From contig JASMHZ010000009.1 of NCBI GenBank assembly GCA_030750465.1, forward strand, positions 1-41,550: 41,550 nt of DNA. Direction: 5' to 3'. Position numbers and translations under genes: made by a program. The DNA comes from Candidatus Peribacteraceae bacterium. Lineage in GTDB: Bacteria > Patescibacteriota > Gracilibacteria > Peribacterales > Peribacteraceae. Numbering within the stretch: position 1 is the first letter of the stretch; each line of letters begins with the position of its first letter. Of the stretch, positions 26,402 to 35,446 are shown in pieces. The notes under the pieces were generated by a model that was not told the origin of the DNA, did not search any database, and worked only from the letters and a program-made list of their open reading frames with translations.

Positions 26402-29400
26402 TAAATTCATTAATCAAGTTGGCAATAAACAACAGATTTTTAACTCTGACTCTGTTTGGCGTGATTGCAGTTCTGGGAATAATTTCTATTAAGCAAACCC
26501 CTGTTGATGCTATTCCGGATCTTTCCGAAAATCAGGTGGTCATTATGACTATGTGGATGGGACAAAGTCCCAAAAATGTTGAAGATCAAATTACCTATCC
26601 ACTTACTGTTAGTATGCAGGGGCTTGCGGGAGTCAAAGATATTCGTGCCATGTCTCAGCTCGGAATCTCTATGGTCACTGTGATATTTGAGGACGATGTT
26701 GATTTCTATTTCGCACGTGACAGAGTTTCGGAGAGACTGAGCTTGACTCAAGCACAACTCCCTTCCGGAGTTACTCCCGTTCTTGGTCCTGACGCGACAG
26801 GCCTTGGACATATTTTCATGTATACGTTGGAAAGTGACAAGCATTCACTGACTGAGCTGAGGTCAATTCAGGACTTTACAGTGCGTTTCGGACTTCAAAG
26901 TGTGCCTGGCGTTGCTGAAGTTGCTTCAGTTGGAGGTCATGTAAAGGTTTATCAGGCAATTCTGGATCCTATAAAGCTGCAGCAATATGGAGTCAGTCTG
27001 ATGCAGGTGATGAATGCAGTTAAAGCTGCTAATAATAATGTTTCCGGACAGGTTGTAGATACAGGAGGCCGTGAAGTAGCTATTCAAGGAATAGGATTTT
27101 TTGAAGGAACCGATGATATTTCGAGCCTAGTAATCGGTAATAGATCCGATGGTATTGCACTAACCCTGAAGGATTTGGGAGAAGTGCGTACCTCTGGCCT
27201 ATTCCGTCGTGCGGTCCTTGCCGATGACAAGGAAGAAAAAGTCGGAGGAATAATTGTTATGCGCTTCGGAGAAAATCCATTATCTGTTATTGAAGCTGCC
27301 AAAGAAAGAATAGAAAAAATAAATGAAACCCTGCCCGAAGGAGTTTCAATAGTTCCATTTTATGATCGAACTGAACTGATTCAGGGCGCAATTCGTACTC
27401 TTTCTAGTGTTCTTGTGCAGGAACTTATTATTACCGCGATAATTCTGCTCATTTTCCTGTGGCACTTTAGATCTACAGTAATAATCGCCATTGCTCTGGT
27501 AATGGGAGTACTGATGACATTTATTTTTATGAGAATATTCAATATTCCTTCGAACATAATGAGCTTGGGAGGAATTGCAATTGCAATAGGAACAATGGTT
27601 GACTCTGCGATAGTAATCAGCGAGAACGCGTATCGTAAATTGCTCGAAAATCCTACTGACTCAGCAAACGAACGGCTTAAGCTTGTGACCAAATCGACTC
27701 TGGAAGTTGGAAAACCGATCGTCTTTGCAATCTTTATAATTATATTATCTTTCCTGCCAATCTTTAGCCTGACTGGAATGGAAGGAAAGCTATTTGCCCC
27801 GCTCGCATTTACGAATGTATTTGCAATGCTTGGAGCATTGATCGCAGCACTGTTTTTGGTCCCCCTTCTTTCACTAATATTTCTGAAAGGGAACTTAAGA
27901 AAAGATGAAGACATTCCTATCGTACGTTTTCTTCAGAAATGGTACGAACCACTGCTTCTTAAAGCCTTGAACAATCGGCGCAAGACACTCTATATAATGG
28001 GCGTTTTAATCCTTGTGGGAGTCATTGCAATGACGCAGATTGGATCCGAGTTCATGCCTCCACTTGATGAAGGATCGATAATGTATATGCCGATTACTAT
28101 TCCGGATGTTTCTGAGGAGCGAGTTCAGGAACTTTTGATAATGACCAACAAGATAATATCCCGCATTCCTGAAGTTAAAACTGTAGTTGGTAAGGCTGGT
28201 CGTGCAGATACAGCTACCGACCCTGCACCTCTTGCAATGATCGAAACGTTTATTACCCTCAAGCCAAAGTCCGAATGGCGGAGAGGAATGACTAAGCGAA
28301 AGATAATCTCTCAGATGAACCGCGAAATTCGCATAGATAAACTTTGGAACAGTTTCACACAACCGATTATTGGACGAATAGACATGCTTTCAACAGGAAT
28401 CAGATCCGAAATAGGAATTAAAGTGTTCGGCGATGATCCTGTTAAATTGGAGGAATTGGCCATTGAAATCGAAGGCCTCCTTAATAGCGTTCCTGGTGCG
28501 ACTAACACAGTTGCAATCAGAAACATGGGGCTCAGGTATTTGGATATTAATCTTGATGACGAACTTCTAGCGCAATATGGAATTACCAAAGGAAATGCTC
28601 TGCAAACAATTGCAGTAGGAGTCGGCGGCGCACTGGTGACTTCGACAATTGAAGAACGCGAGCGATATGGAGTTCAAATCAGACTCAAACAATCGTTCAG
28701 ACAGGATATTGAAGACGTAGAATCTTTGCCTCTTATGGGCAAAAATGGTGCGCAAGTTCCACTTAAGAGCGTTGCTGATATCGATCTTGTCGATGGTCCT
28801 GCTGTTATAAAGAGCGAAAACGGTATTCCCGTCGCAATCGTTCAGACTGACGCTGTAGGTATTGATGTGATGTCATTTGTGAAAAATGCGCAGAAGTATT
28901 TGAATGAAAATATGGAACTCCCCACCGGATATCATTTGGAATGGGCTGGACAATTTGAGAACCAGATAAGAGCAAAGAAACGCCTTGCATGGGTTGTGCC
29001 TTTGGTGATCTTCATTATCTTTGTTCTCCTTTATATGACTTATAAGGATCTGAGTTTGGTCTCGATTGTCATGATGACGATTCCTCTTAGCCTTGTTGGA
29101 GGAGTAATCGCACTATTCCTTGCCAGATACAACTTCTCCGTCGCGGTATGGGTAGGATTCATTTCTCTGTTTGGAAATGCAGTTGAAACCGGAGTTGTAA
29201 TAATCGTTTATTTGGAGAACTCATTTAGATCGCAGTTCGGTTTACCGAGTATGGAGGAAGCAAGTACTTACGAAGTTGATCCTGGACAAGAAATAACGCG
29301 CGAAGGCATCCACGCGGCAGTGCTTGAAGGAGCTTTGCTTAGGTTAAGACCGATTTTGATGACAGCATTCACTTCCATAATCGGACTTATGCCAATGCTT

Positions 29401-29538
29401 CTCACAACCGGCATCGGAGCTGAAGTGACTAAGCCTCTCGCGCTCGTAGTTGTAACCGGACTAACTACTTCTATCTTCCTTTCGCTAATTGTGTTGCCTG
29501 TTCTCTTCTCCATGTTGAAGGAGAGACAGACTGTTTAA
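26398..29538 (+). CDS. cusA: Heavy-metal RND efflux pump, CusA/CzcA type
   Basis: PVDAIPDLSENQVVIMT, GPDATGLGHIFMYTLES, LRSIQDFTVRFGLQSVPGVAEVASVGG, NIMSLGGIAIAIGTMVDSAIVISENA; Met residues in IMYMPITIP, PLAMIETFITLKP, RIDMLSTGIRSEIGIKV. Confidence 0.95.
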   Translation: MINSLIKLAINNRFLTLTLFGVIAVLGIISIKQTPVDAIPDLSENQVVIMTMWMGQSPKNVEDQITYPLTVSMQGLAGVKDIRAMSQLGISMVTVIFEDDVDFYFARDRVSERLSLTQAQLPSGVTPVLGPDATGLGHIFMYTLESDKHSLTELRSIQDFTVRFGLQSVPGVAEVASVGGHVKVYQAILDPIKLQQYGVSLMQVMNAVKAANNNVSGQVVDTGGREVAIQGIGFFEGTDDISSLVIGNRSDGIALTLKDLGEVRTSGLFRRAVLADDKEEKVGGIIVMRFGENPLSVIEAAKERIEKINETLPEGVSIVPFYDRTELIQGAIRTLSSVLVQELIITAIILLIFLWHFRSTVIIAIALVMGVLMTFIFMRIFNIPSNIMSLGGIAIAIGTMVDSAIVISENAYRKLLENPTDSANERLKLVTKSTLEVGKPIVFAIFIIILSFLPIFSLTGMEGKLFAPLAFTNVFAMLGALIAALFLVPLLSLIFLKGNLRKDEDIPIVRFLQKWYEPLLLKALNNRRKTLYIMGVLILVGVIAMTQIGSEFMPPLDEGSIMYMPITIPDVSEERVQELLIMTNKIISRIPEVKTVVGKAGRADTATDPAPLAMIETFITLKPKSEWRRGMTKRKIISQMNREIRIDKLWNSFTQPIIGRIDMLSTGIRSEIGIKVFGDDPVKLEELAIEIEGLLNSVPGATNTVAIRNMGLRYLDINLDDELLAQYGITKGNALQTIAVGVGGALVTSTIEERERYGVQIRLKQSFRQDIEDVESLPLMGKNGAQVPLKSVADIDLVDGPAVIKSENGIPVAIVQTDAVGIDVMSFVKNAQKYLNENMELPTGYHLEWAGQFENQIRAKKRLAWVVPLVIFIIFVLLYMTYKDLSLVSIVMMTIPLSLVGGVIALFLARYNFSVAVWVGFISLFGNAVETGVVIIVYLENSFRSQFGLPSMEEASTYEVDPGQEITREGIHAAVLEGALLRLRPILMTAFTSIIGLMPMLLTTGIGAEVTKPLALVVVTGLTTSIFLSLIVLPVLFSMLKERQTV

Positions 29539-29573
29539 TTATTTATTTCTATTTCTTTTTCCCATTTACCATC

Positions 29574-29783
29574 ATGAGATACCTCATAGCACTCGCTCTC
29601 ATTATTACCCCCGCGTTCCTGGTTTATTCGCAGAAAACTCAAGCAAATGTATCAGCAAACGATGAAGTTCAATGCGAGCAAAACGGAATCGATTGTTCAT
29701 GTAACTCGAAAGCTCCGACAAAAGCTCCTTCTGCCAAACCTGGCAAAGGATGCGGATGCGGAAGCAAATCTTGCAATCAGTAA
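29574..29783 (+). CDS. Small secreted Cys-rich peptide, putative metal-binding
   Basis: Signal-like N-terminus MRYLIALALIITPAFLVYSQ; CEQNGIDCSCNSK...GKGCGCGSKSCNQ. Confidence 0.7.
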   Translation: MRYLIALALIITPAFLVYSQKTQANVSANDEVQCEQNGIDCSCNSKAPTKAPSAKPGKGCGCGSKSCNQ

Positions 29784-29829
29784 TTCTGAACTTTAGTGAT
29801 ATGATTGCGAATAATTCCCTCGCTAAAAT

Positions 29830-30906
29830 ATGGATAATATGATGCATTCTGATCATTCGGCCCCTCAACAACATCCAGAAGGATGTGCTATGCACAATAA
29901 AAAGAAGCGCAAAGATTGGCTTCTAATGATTAGTTTATTGATAATTGTGATTGCATACGCCCTGACATTTTTTGCAACTTCAAACCCACAATTGGCTATA
30001 TTTACCGAAAGCGTATTCGAGCTGATGAATCGTATGTGGTGGGGAATACTTTTGGGAATATTATCCGTGGGATTGATTGGAACATTGCCTCGTCAACTGG
30101 TAACTTCGGCCCTTGGCAAAGGAGGAACATTCAATGGAATACTTCGAGCAACCGGAGCAGGGGTAATGCTTGATCTCTGCTCGCATGGAATTCTACTTGT
30201 TGGAATGAAGCTTTATGAACGCGGAGCAAGCTTGGGGCAGGTAATGGCATTTTTAATAGCAAGTCCGTGGAATTCAATTTCATTAACATTAATACTTTGG
30301 TCTCTAATCGGATTTAAATGGATGATTTCAATACTAATACTATCTCTTTTGATAGCATTGATATCCGGTATTATCTTTGATCACTTAGTTAAGAAAGGAG
30401 CATTGCCATCAAATCCAAATAAGACAGACTTGCCTGAAAACTATTCCTTCTTCAAAGAATTCAAAAATCATTTCAAAACTGTTCGGCCAACGCCAAATAG
30501 AATAGCCCTAACTGCATGGAAAGGGCTCAAAGACTCGCGAATGATACTCAAGTGGATCTTCTTTGGAGTTGTACTCGCATCATTGATTCGCACTTTTGTT
30601 AATCCAGAACTTTTTGCTGTCGTATTTGGACCTACCGTTATCGGCTTGGGAGCAACGCTAATATTCGCAACTATTCTAGAAGTATGTTCAGAAGGTTCAG
30701 TTCCGGTTGCGGCAGACATGCTTTTGCGTGCCAAAGCTCCCGGTAATACATTTGCATTTCTGATGACCGGAGTCTCGACAGACTATACGGAAATACTTTC
30801 ACTAAAAGAGACCACTCATTCCTGGAAAATTGCATTTTTCCTGCCTTTGGTTACATTCCCACAAGTTCTTATAATCGCAATAATCCTTAACTCGCTTACG
30901 GTGTAA
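29830..30906 (+). CDS. Permease, DUF318/ArsP_1-like
   Basis: Multi-TM with ATGAGVMLDLCSHGILLVGMKLYERGASLGQVMAFLIASPWNS and LEVCSEGSVPVAADMLLRAKAPGNTFAFLMTGVSTDYTEI. His/Met-rich N-terminus MDNMMHSDHSAPQQHPEGCAMH. Confidence 0.82.
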   Translation: MDNMMHSDHSAPQQHPEGCAMHNKKKRKDWLLMISLLIIVIAYALTFFATSNPQLAIFTESVFELMNRMWWGILLGILSVGLIGTLPRQLVTSALGKGGTFNGILRATGAGVMLDLCSHGILLVGMKLYERGASLGQVMAFLIASPWNSISLTLILWSLIGFKWMISILILSLLIALISGIIFDHLVKKGALPSNPNKTDLPENYSFFKEFKNHFKTVRPTPNRIALTAWKGLKDSRMILKWIFFGVVLASLIRTFVNPELFAVVFGPTVIGLGATLIFATILEVCSEGSVPVAADMLLRAKAPGNTFAFLMTGVSTDYTEILSLKETTHSWKIAFFLPLVTFPQVLIIAIILNSLTV

Positions 30907-31054
30907 AAAACATGAATCAATTTATTTTAATAACGTCAATTCTTATTTTTCCGCTTATTAAAGAGGTTTCTAGAGATTTGCCCCTCGGTACCTAATCTGT
31001 CAGAATCTCAACCACTGTCTTTAATTTTTACCACCAATTTTCCCCACACTTCTT

Positions 31055-31759
31055 ATGGCTTCAAATAGCAACCCATGGTTTGCAGTTTCGCTCGCTCTAG
31101 TCGGAATCATAGTCGGATACGGCGTTGCAACTGGTATGAACAGCTCAGCTCCTGCTGGAAACAAGGACACAGTAGTGGCCGACGATCCCACTCCTGAACC
31201 ACCTGCTCCTCCTGCAGCAAATCTAGACGACATGCCCCCAATTAGCGATGACGACTACGTCCAAGGAGACCCCGACGCTAAAGTTACAATAGTAGAATAC
31301 TCTGATTTTGAATGTCCGTTCTGCAAGAGACACCATGACACAATGGTTAAATTAATGGAAGAATATGATGGAAAAGTTAATTGGGTTTTCCGCCACTATC
31401 CTCTCTCATTCCACTCTAACGCACAAAAAGCTGCCGAAGCTGCAGAGTGCGCAGGTGAACTGGGAGGTAACGATGGTTTCTGGGCTATGGGAGATATGAT
31501 TTTTGAGAAAGGATCTGATAATACCGAGCTTGCTTCCTACGCTTCTGAAATCGGATTGAACGAGGGTAAGTTCACCGAGTGTCTGGATAGCGATAAATAT
31601 GCAGACAAAGTTGAAGCTCATATGGAGGGCGGTACCAAAGCAGGAGTTCGTGGAACACCCGGTAACATTGTTATCAATAACAAGAAAGGCGAAGCTGAAC
31701 TTATCTCCGGCGCACAACCGTTTGATAACTTCAAGAAAGTTATTGATGATATGCTATAG
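31055..31759 (+). CDS. DsbA-family thiol-disulfide oxidoreductase, membrane-anchored
   Basis: N-terminal TM, Pro-rich linker, VTIVEYSDFECPFCKRHHDTM (CPFC), KAGVRGTPGNIVIN. Confidence 0.9.
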   Translation: MASNSNPWFAVSLALVGIIVGYGVATGMNSSAPAGNKDTVVADDPTPEPPAPPAANLDDMPPISDDDYVQGDPDAKVTIVEYSDFECPFCKRHHDTMVKLMEEYDGKVNWVFRHYPLSFHSNAQKAAEAAECAGELGGNDGFWAMGDMIFEKGSDNTELASYASEIGLNEGKFTECLDSDKYADKVEAHMEGGTKAGVRGTPGNIVINNKKGEAELISGAQPFDNFKKVIDDML

Positions 31760-31773
31760 AAAGTAATACAAAG

Positions 31774-31805
31774 ACGCGGCTCCGTATCTACGGGGCTGCG
31801 TTTTT
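31774..31805 (+). terminator. Rho-independent terminator
   Basis: acgcggctccgta-tc-tacggggctgcgt followed by ttttt, 14 nt after the dsbA-like stop. Confidence 0.85.
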
Positions 31806-31809
31806 GAAA

Positions 31810-31975
31810 TAAAGAATGAAAGAACGAAATGCTTAAAAAGAGAGAAAGAACGAAAGACTGAAAGGAAGGATAAAGGAAAAAGATTTTAAATATGAAAGCT
31901 TTTACACTTTCTACTTTTTTAAGCTTCCTTTCTCTCTTTCTCTCTTTCCTTCTTTCATTCTTTTACCAACAGGCC
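31810..31975. repeat. Purine-rich/pyrimidine-rich imperfect inverted repeat
   Basis: Left arm aaagaatgaaagaacgaaatgc...gaaagactgaaaggaagg; right arm aagcttcctttctctctttctctctttccttctttcattcttt. Confidence 0.65.
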
Positions 31976-31983
31976 ATTTAATT

Positions 31984-33534
31984 CTACTTGCGCTGCAACA
32001 CACTCACAGTTTCTATATGCGCCGTATGCGGGAACATATCAACAGGTTGCACTGACCTGAGTTCGTATCCGTTTTTTAGAAGTTCGCCAAGATCGCGAGC
32101 AAGAGTCGCTGTGTTACATGAAACATAGACTATCTTTTCCGGATTGTGTGCCAGTATTGCTCCGCGTGCTTTTGGATGCAGTCCCGTTCGCGGTGGATCG
32201 ACTATTACAGTTGTAAATTTATATTTGCCGCCAGGTTTAAGCTGTCCTGCAAGCACTTGCTCCACTCTTCCTTTATAAAAACTGATGTTTCCTATGCGGT
32301 TTTTGCCAGCGCTTTTTAGAGCATCCTCGATTGCCGAAGGATGACTCTCGATTCCAATTACTTTTTGGCAGAAACGGGAGAGATATTGCCCGATAGTTCC
32401 CATGCCGCAATAAGCGTCTAATATAACGTCTCGCGGACCTAGGTCAGCCGCATCCGCGATAGCCTTGTAAAGCTTTTCTGCGCCGGAAGTATTTGTTTGG
32501 AAGAATGAAAATGGAGAGATTTCGAACTCCAGATCGAAAAGTCTCTCCTTTATATAAGGTTCCCCAACAAGAGAATGTATTTTTGGATGTTCGGGCCTCT
32601 CATTCATCCCTAAGTTTTCTATCACAAGCAAAGACTTGAGTCCAGATCTACCTCCAAACTGCATGAAGTGCTGGAACAAAGGTTCCAACTCTCTCTTCCT
32701 CGCTTTTACTATGAAAGCAATCATATTTTCACCAGTATTAGTGCCTCGCCTAAGAAGAAGAGTACGCAATAATCCTTTTTGAGTTTTTGGGTTGTAAACA
32801 GAAAGCTTTGTGTACTCCAAAAAGTCATGCACATCAGAAAGAAGTGACGGCAATTGTTCATCGTATAAATGACATTCTCTAATAGGCATTACAGTCGCCC
32901 ATTGCCCTGGCTGGTGGAAACCAATAGTTGGATTCTCATCTATATATTTTGTCTTTCCTTTGGATTCTTCTTTGCGAATGTTTGAAAAACCGAAATGAAG
33001 CTCCAGCTTGTTTCGATAATGAAATACCTGTGGACTCGGGATTATCTTTAATACCCTTCCCGGAAGCTGCTTCCTTAAATCCTCTCCAACAGGAGTTAAG
33101 TGTTCCAGAGTCTCTCTGACTATTTCCTCCTTATATTCAATCTGCTTGTTATATGGCAAATTCTGCCAAGCACATCCTCCACAATCATGACAATGACTGC
33201 ATCTGGAGACCACTTCATCAAATGACTTTTTAAGCACCTTTTCTACCTTTCCTTCTGCGTATCTTCCTTTGTGCTTTGCAAGTGTTATTTCGACCTCCTG
33301 GCCGGGCAAAGATTCGGGGATAAACACTGGAATACCATCAATATGTGCCAATCCCGACCCCCCATGTGTAAGTTTTTCGACTTTAATCGTGTATTTCTGA
33401 CCTATTTTGGGGTCAGCAGCCTGCCCTGAGCTTGTCGAAGGGTTATTTTTTGGCTTGCTTGAGCCAGAATCACCTATATCAGGTGACCCAACCGAATCGC
33501 CCCCTAGAGGGGTTATTTGGGCATCATCAGGCAT
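31984..33534 (-). CDS. rlmD: 23S rRNA (uracil-5)-methyltransferase RlmD/RumA-like
   Basis: TRAM-like N-terminus, Fe-S cysteines CSHCHDCGGCAWQ, FFQTN, ILDAYCGMGTIGQYLS, TTVIVDPPRTGLHPKA, IVYVSCNTATLARDL. Confidence 0.92.
   Translation of the reverse strand: MPDDAQITPLGGDSVGSPDIGDSGSSKPKNNPSTSSGQAADPKIGQKYTIKVEKLTHGGSGLAHIDGIPVFIPESLPGQEVEITLAKHKGRYAEGKVEKVLKKSFDEVVSRCSHCHDCGGCAWQNLPYNKQIEYKEEIVRETLEHLTPVGEDLRKQLPGRVLKIIPSPQVFHYRNKLELHFGFSNIRKEESKGKTKYIDENPTIGFHQPGQWATVMPIRECHLYDEQLPSLLSDVHDFLEYTKLSVYNPKTQKGLLRTLLLRRGTNTGENMIAFIVKARKRELEPLFQHFMQFGGRSGLKSLLVIENLGMNERPEHPKIHSLVGEPYIKERLFDLEFEISPFSFFQTNTSGAEKLYKAIADAADLGPRDVILDAYCGMGTIGQYLSRFCQKVIGIESHPSAIEDALKSAGKNRIGNISFYKGRVEQVLAGQLKPGGKYKFTTVIVDPPRTGLHPKARGAILAHNPEKIVYVSCNTATLARDLGELLKNGYELRSVQPVDMFPHTAHIETVSVLQRK
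33419..33442 (-). repeat. Dispersed repeat (cccttcgacaagctcagggcaggc) inside the rlmD-like coding sequence
   Basis: Minus strand cccttcgacaagctcagggcaggc, a motif familiar as a dispersed repeat in many environmental genomes; encodes PSTSSGQA. Confidence 0.7.
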
Positions 33535-33583
33535 TGACTTTTGCGTTAAAATACCTTATAAAATATGACTTTAATTACTTATT

Positions 33584-34459
33584 ATGAGAGCAGTCCTCGT
33601 TCACCTTATCGGCTTCGTTCTTCTGCTCGGAAGTACCCTTCCGCAGGATATTGTAGCACATGCAGAGGCAAAGGCAAATGAAGCTATCCCCCAACTAGCC
33701 ATAGTTCGCCCCCAGAAGCGCGATCCAAGCATTACCCGAAAGGCTATCAAAGCTGTAAAAAGAAGAACAAGTGCGAAGCAAATCATTAAATTTCCGAGCC
33801 CTTCTGTTGGATTGCTGCCAGTAGTTAACCAGGAAGACATACGTATACACCACCGAGAGATGGCTGATGATGTACTTAGGTCTCTTCCCGTTGAATGTAC
33901 AGATCATTTGGAGAACTTCTATGTGAGATATGACAATCCAGAACGCAGAGGTTTGGCTGGAAAAAGATCAATTATTCTGGATGGAACAGTTCCTGATGAT
34001 GAATTTGTGGCTCTTTTAATTCATGAGTTTGGCCACATAACAGATTTGGGATGCATGGCAGGAAGCAAAGAAATGGCGCCAAGCGGATATAAGGACGGAT
34101 CTGAAATTATTTACGCTAATGATCCTAGTGTGAGCTTCTATTCTATTTCTTGGAAAGATTCCAAAACTCAAACCGTAAATTCATCTCCGGAAGATTTCGT
34201 ATCCGGATACGCAGGTTGGGATGCATTCGAAGACTTTGCAGAAACATACATTTATTACGCACTTCAGAATGAATCGTTCAGAACAAGAGCTCGAAAGAAT
34301 CCCGTGCTCGCCGCCAAGTACAGATGGATGTCACGAAATGCATTTGCAAGTACAACCAAGATTGCAGAAGGTAATTTTGTATGGGAAGGAAGGATCCCTT
34401 GGGATACCACTAAATTATCGTATAAGTGGTTGGTGAATGATGAAATTGCACTTAAATAA
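33584..34459 (+). CDS. Secreted putative zinc metallopeptidase (HEXXH...E)
   Basis: Signal peptide MRAVLVHLIGFVLLLGSTLPQDIVAHA; FVALLIHEFGHITDLG and downstream FEDFAETYIYYALQ as likely zinc ligands. Confidence 0.75.
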   Translation: MRAVLVHLIGFVLLLGSTLPQDIVAHAEAKANEAIPQLAIVRPQKRDPSITRKAIKAVKRRTSAKQIIKFPSPSVGLLPVVNQEDIRIHHREMADDVLRSLPVECTDHLENFYVRYDNPERRGLAGKRSIILDGTVPDDEFVALLIHEFGHITDLGCMAGSKEMAPSGYKDGSEIIYANDPSVSFYSISWKDSKTQTVNSSPEDFVSGYAGWDAFEDFAETYIYYALQNESFRTRARKNPVLAAKYRWMSRNAFASTTKIAEGNFVWEGRIPWDTTKLSYKWLVNDEIALK

Positions 34460-34461
34460 AA

Positions 34462-34492
34462 TTGACAATTAACAATTAACAATTGACAATTC
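34462..34492. repeat. Heptameric short tandem repeat, left arm
   Basis: ttgacaa ttaacaa ttaacaa ttgacaa ttc. Confidence 0.88.
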
Positions 34493-34523
34493 TAAAGAGA
34501 CTCAAGCTCTTTACTCGCTTGCG

Positions 34524-34558
34524 TTAATTGTCAATTGTCCATTGTCCATTGTCAATTC
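34524..34558. repeat. Heptameric short tandem repeat, right arm (inverted relative to 34462-34492)
   Basis: ttaattg tcaattg tccattg tccattg tcaattc. Confidence 0.88.
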
Positions 34559-34560
34559 TG

Positions 34561-35328
34561 ATGCGTCCAAGAATCTTATTAATCACCTGGCTCATTACTG
34601 ATTTAGCTTTATTCACAGCATCTTATCTATTAGCATATTTCATAAGAGTCGGACCCATCCTATCAACCGACTTCCCATTTGATCGATTTCTGACGGTTGC
34701 AATTGCAGTTGCACCTATTTGGCTCTTGGTGCTTGCAACAACCAGAACTTTTTACATGACCAGAAACCAAATGACTATCAGAAACGTTGCTTATATCTCT
34801 TACGCGGCGCTTGTTGGAGTTGCGCTTTTCTCGCTCGCTTATTACTTCCGCTTCCAGCTTTTCTTCTCACGATTGCTTCTGGTTTACGCATTTGTTTTTA
34901 GCATGATGCTAACGCTACTTTGGCACATCATCTTCCAACAAATTCAAAGGGCAATCTTAACCAAGAATCCGCCCGCCTTCCCCACTCTGATAGTCGGTGT
35001 GACGCGAGAATCTAAAGAGCTTGTTAATACTCTGATCAGAAAAAAGAATCCTCTTAAGCCTGTCGCAATATTGGACGGACGCGGCGCAAAAGAATCTGAA
35101 GTTAGCGGAGTTCAAGTCCTTGGAAAACTGAATAAATTGGAAGAAGTACTGGAGCAAAAGAAGATTACACACTTAATTCAATGCTCTGATCTTGAGCAGT
35201 CGCTTAATTTACTGAGTGCATGCAGAAACAAAAATATTACTTATCTGATGCTTCCATCCGTTCTGGGAATTGTGGAGAGAGATGAGAAGGTAGAATCACT
35301 TGAGGGGATGGCGGTGATTATGGTCTAA
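34561..35328 (+). CDS. Membrane protein with CoA_binding_3-like domain, lacking the sugar-phosphate transferase catalytic half
   Basis: Four TM segments, then PTLIVGVTRESKELVNTLIRKKNPLKPVAILDGRG...GVQVLGKLNKLEEVLEQKKITHLIQ..LEGMAVIMV*. Resembles the N-terminus of WbaP/WcaJ-type proteins, without the bacterial sugar transferase domain. Confidence 0.72.
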   Translation: MRPRILLITWLITDLALFTASYLLAYFIRVGPILSTDFPFDRFLTVAIAVAPIWLLVLATTRTFYMTRNQMTIRNVAYISYAALVGVALFSLAYYFRFQLFFSRLLLVYAFVFSMMLTLLWHIIFQQIQRAILTKNPPAFPTLIVGVTRESKELVNTLIRKKNPLKPVAILDGRGAKESEVSGVQVLGKLNKLEEVLEQKKITHLIQCSDLEQSLNLLSACRNKNITYLMLPSVLGIVERDEKVESLEGMAVIMV

Positions 35329-35329
35329 C

Positions 35330-35385
35330 GACCTCACCCCCTAACCCCCTCTCCTGCTTGCAGGAGAGGGGCTGGGGGTGAGGTC
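35330..35385. repeat. Palindromic intergenic repeat, short copy
   Basis: gacctcaccccctaaccccctctcctgcttgcaggagaggggctgggggtgaggtc; same family as 23465-23570. Confidence 0.88.
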
Positions 35386-35446
35386 GGTAAGGTCAAAAAG
35401 CTGGCCCCGCGGGGCCGGCCTTCGAGCGTTCGGCTTCTTGAATTCG

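Noticed and set aside
27381-27914. Minus-strand 177-aa ORF
   Set aside because: Antisense within the conserved cusA coding sequence.
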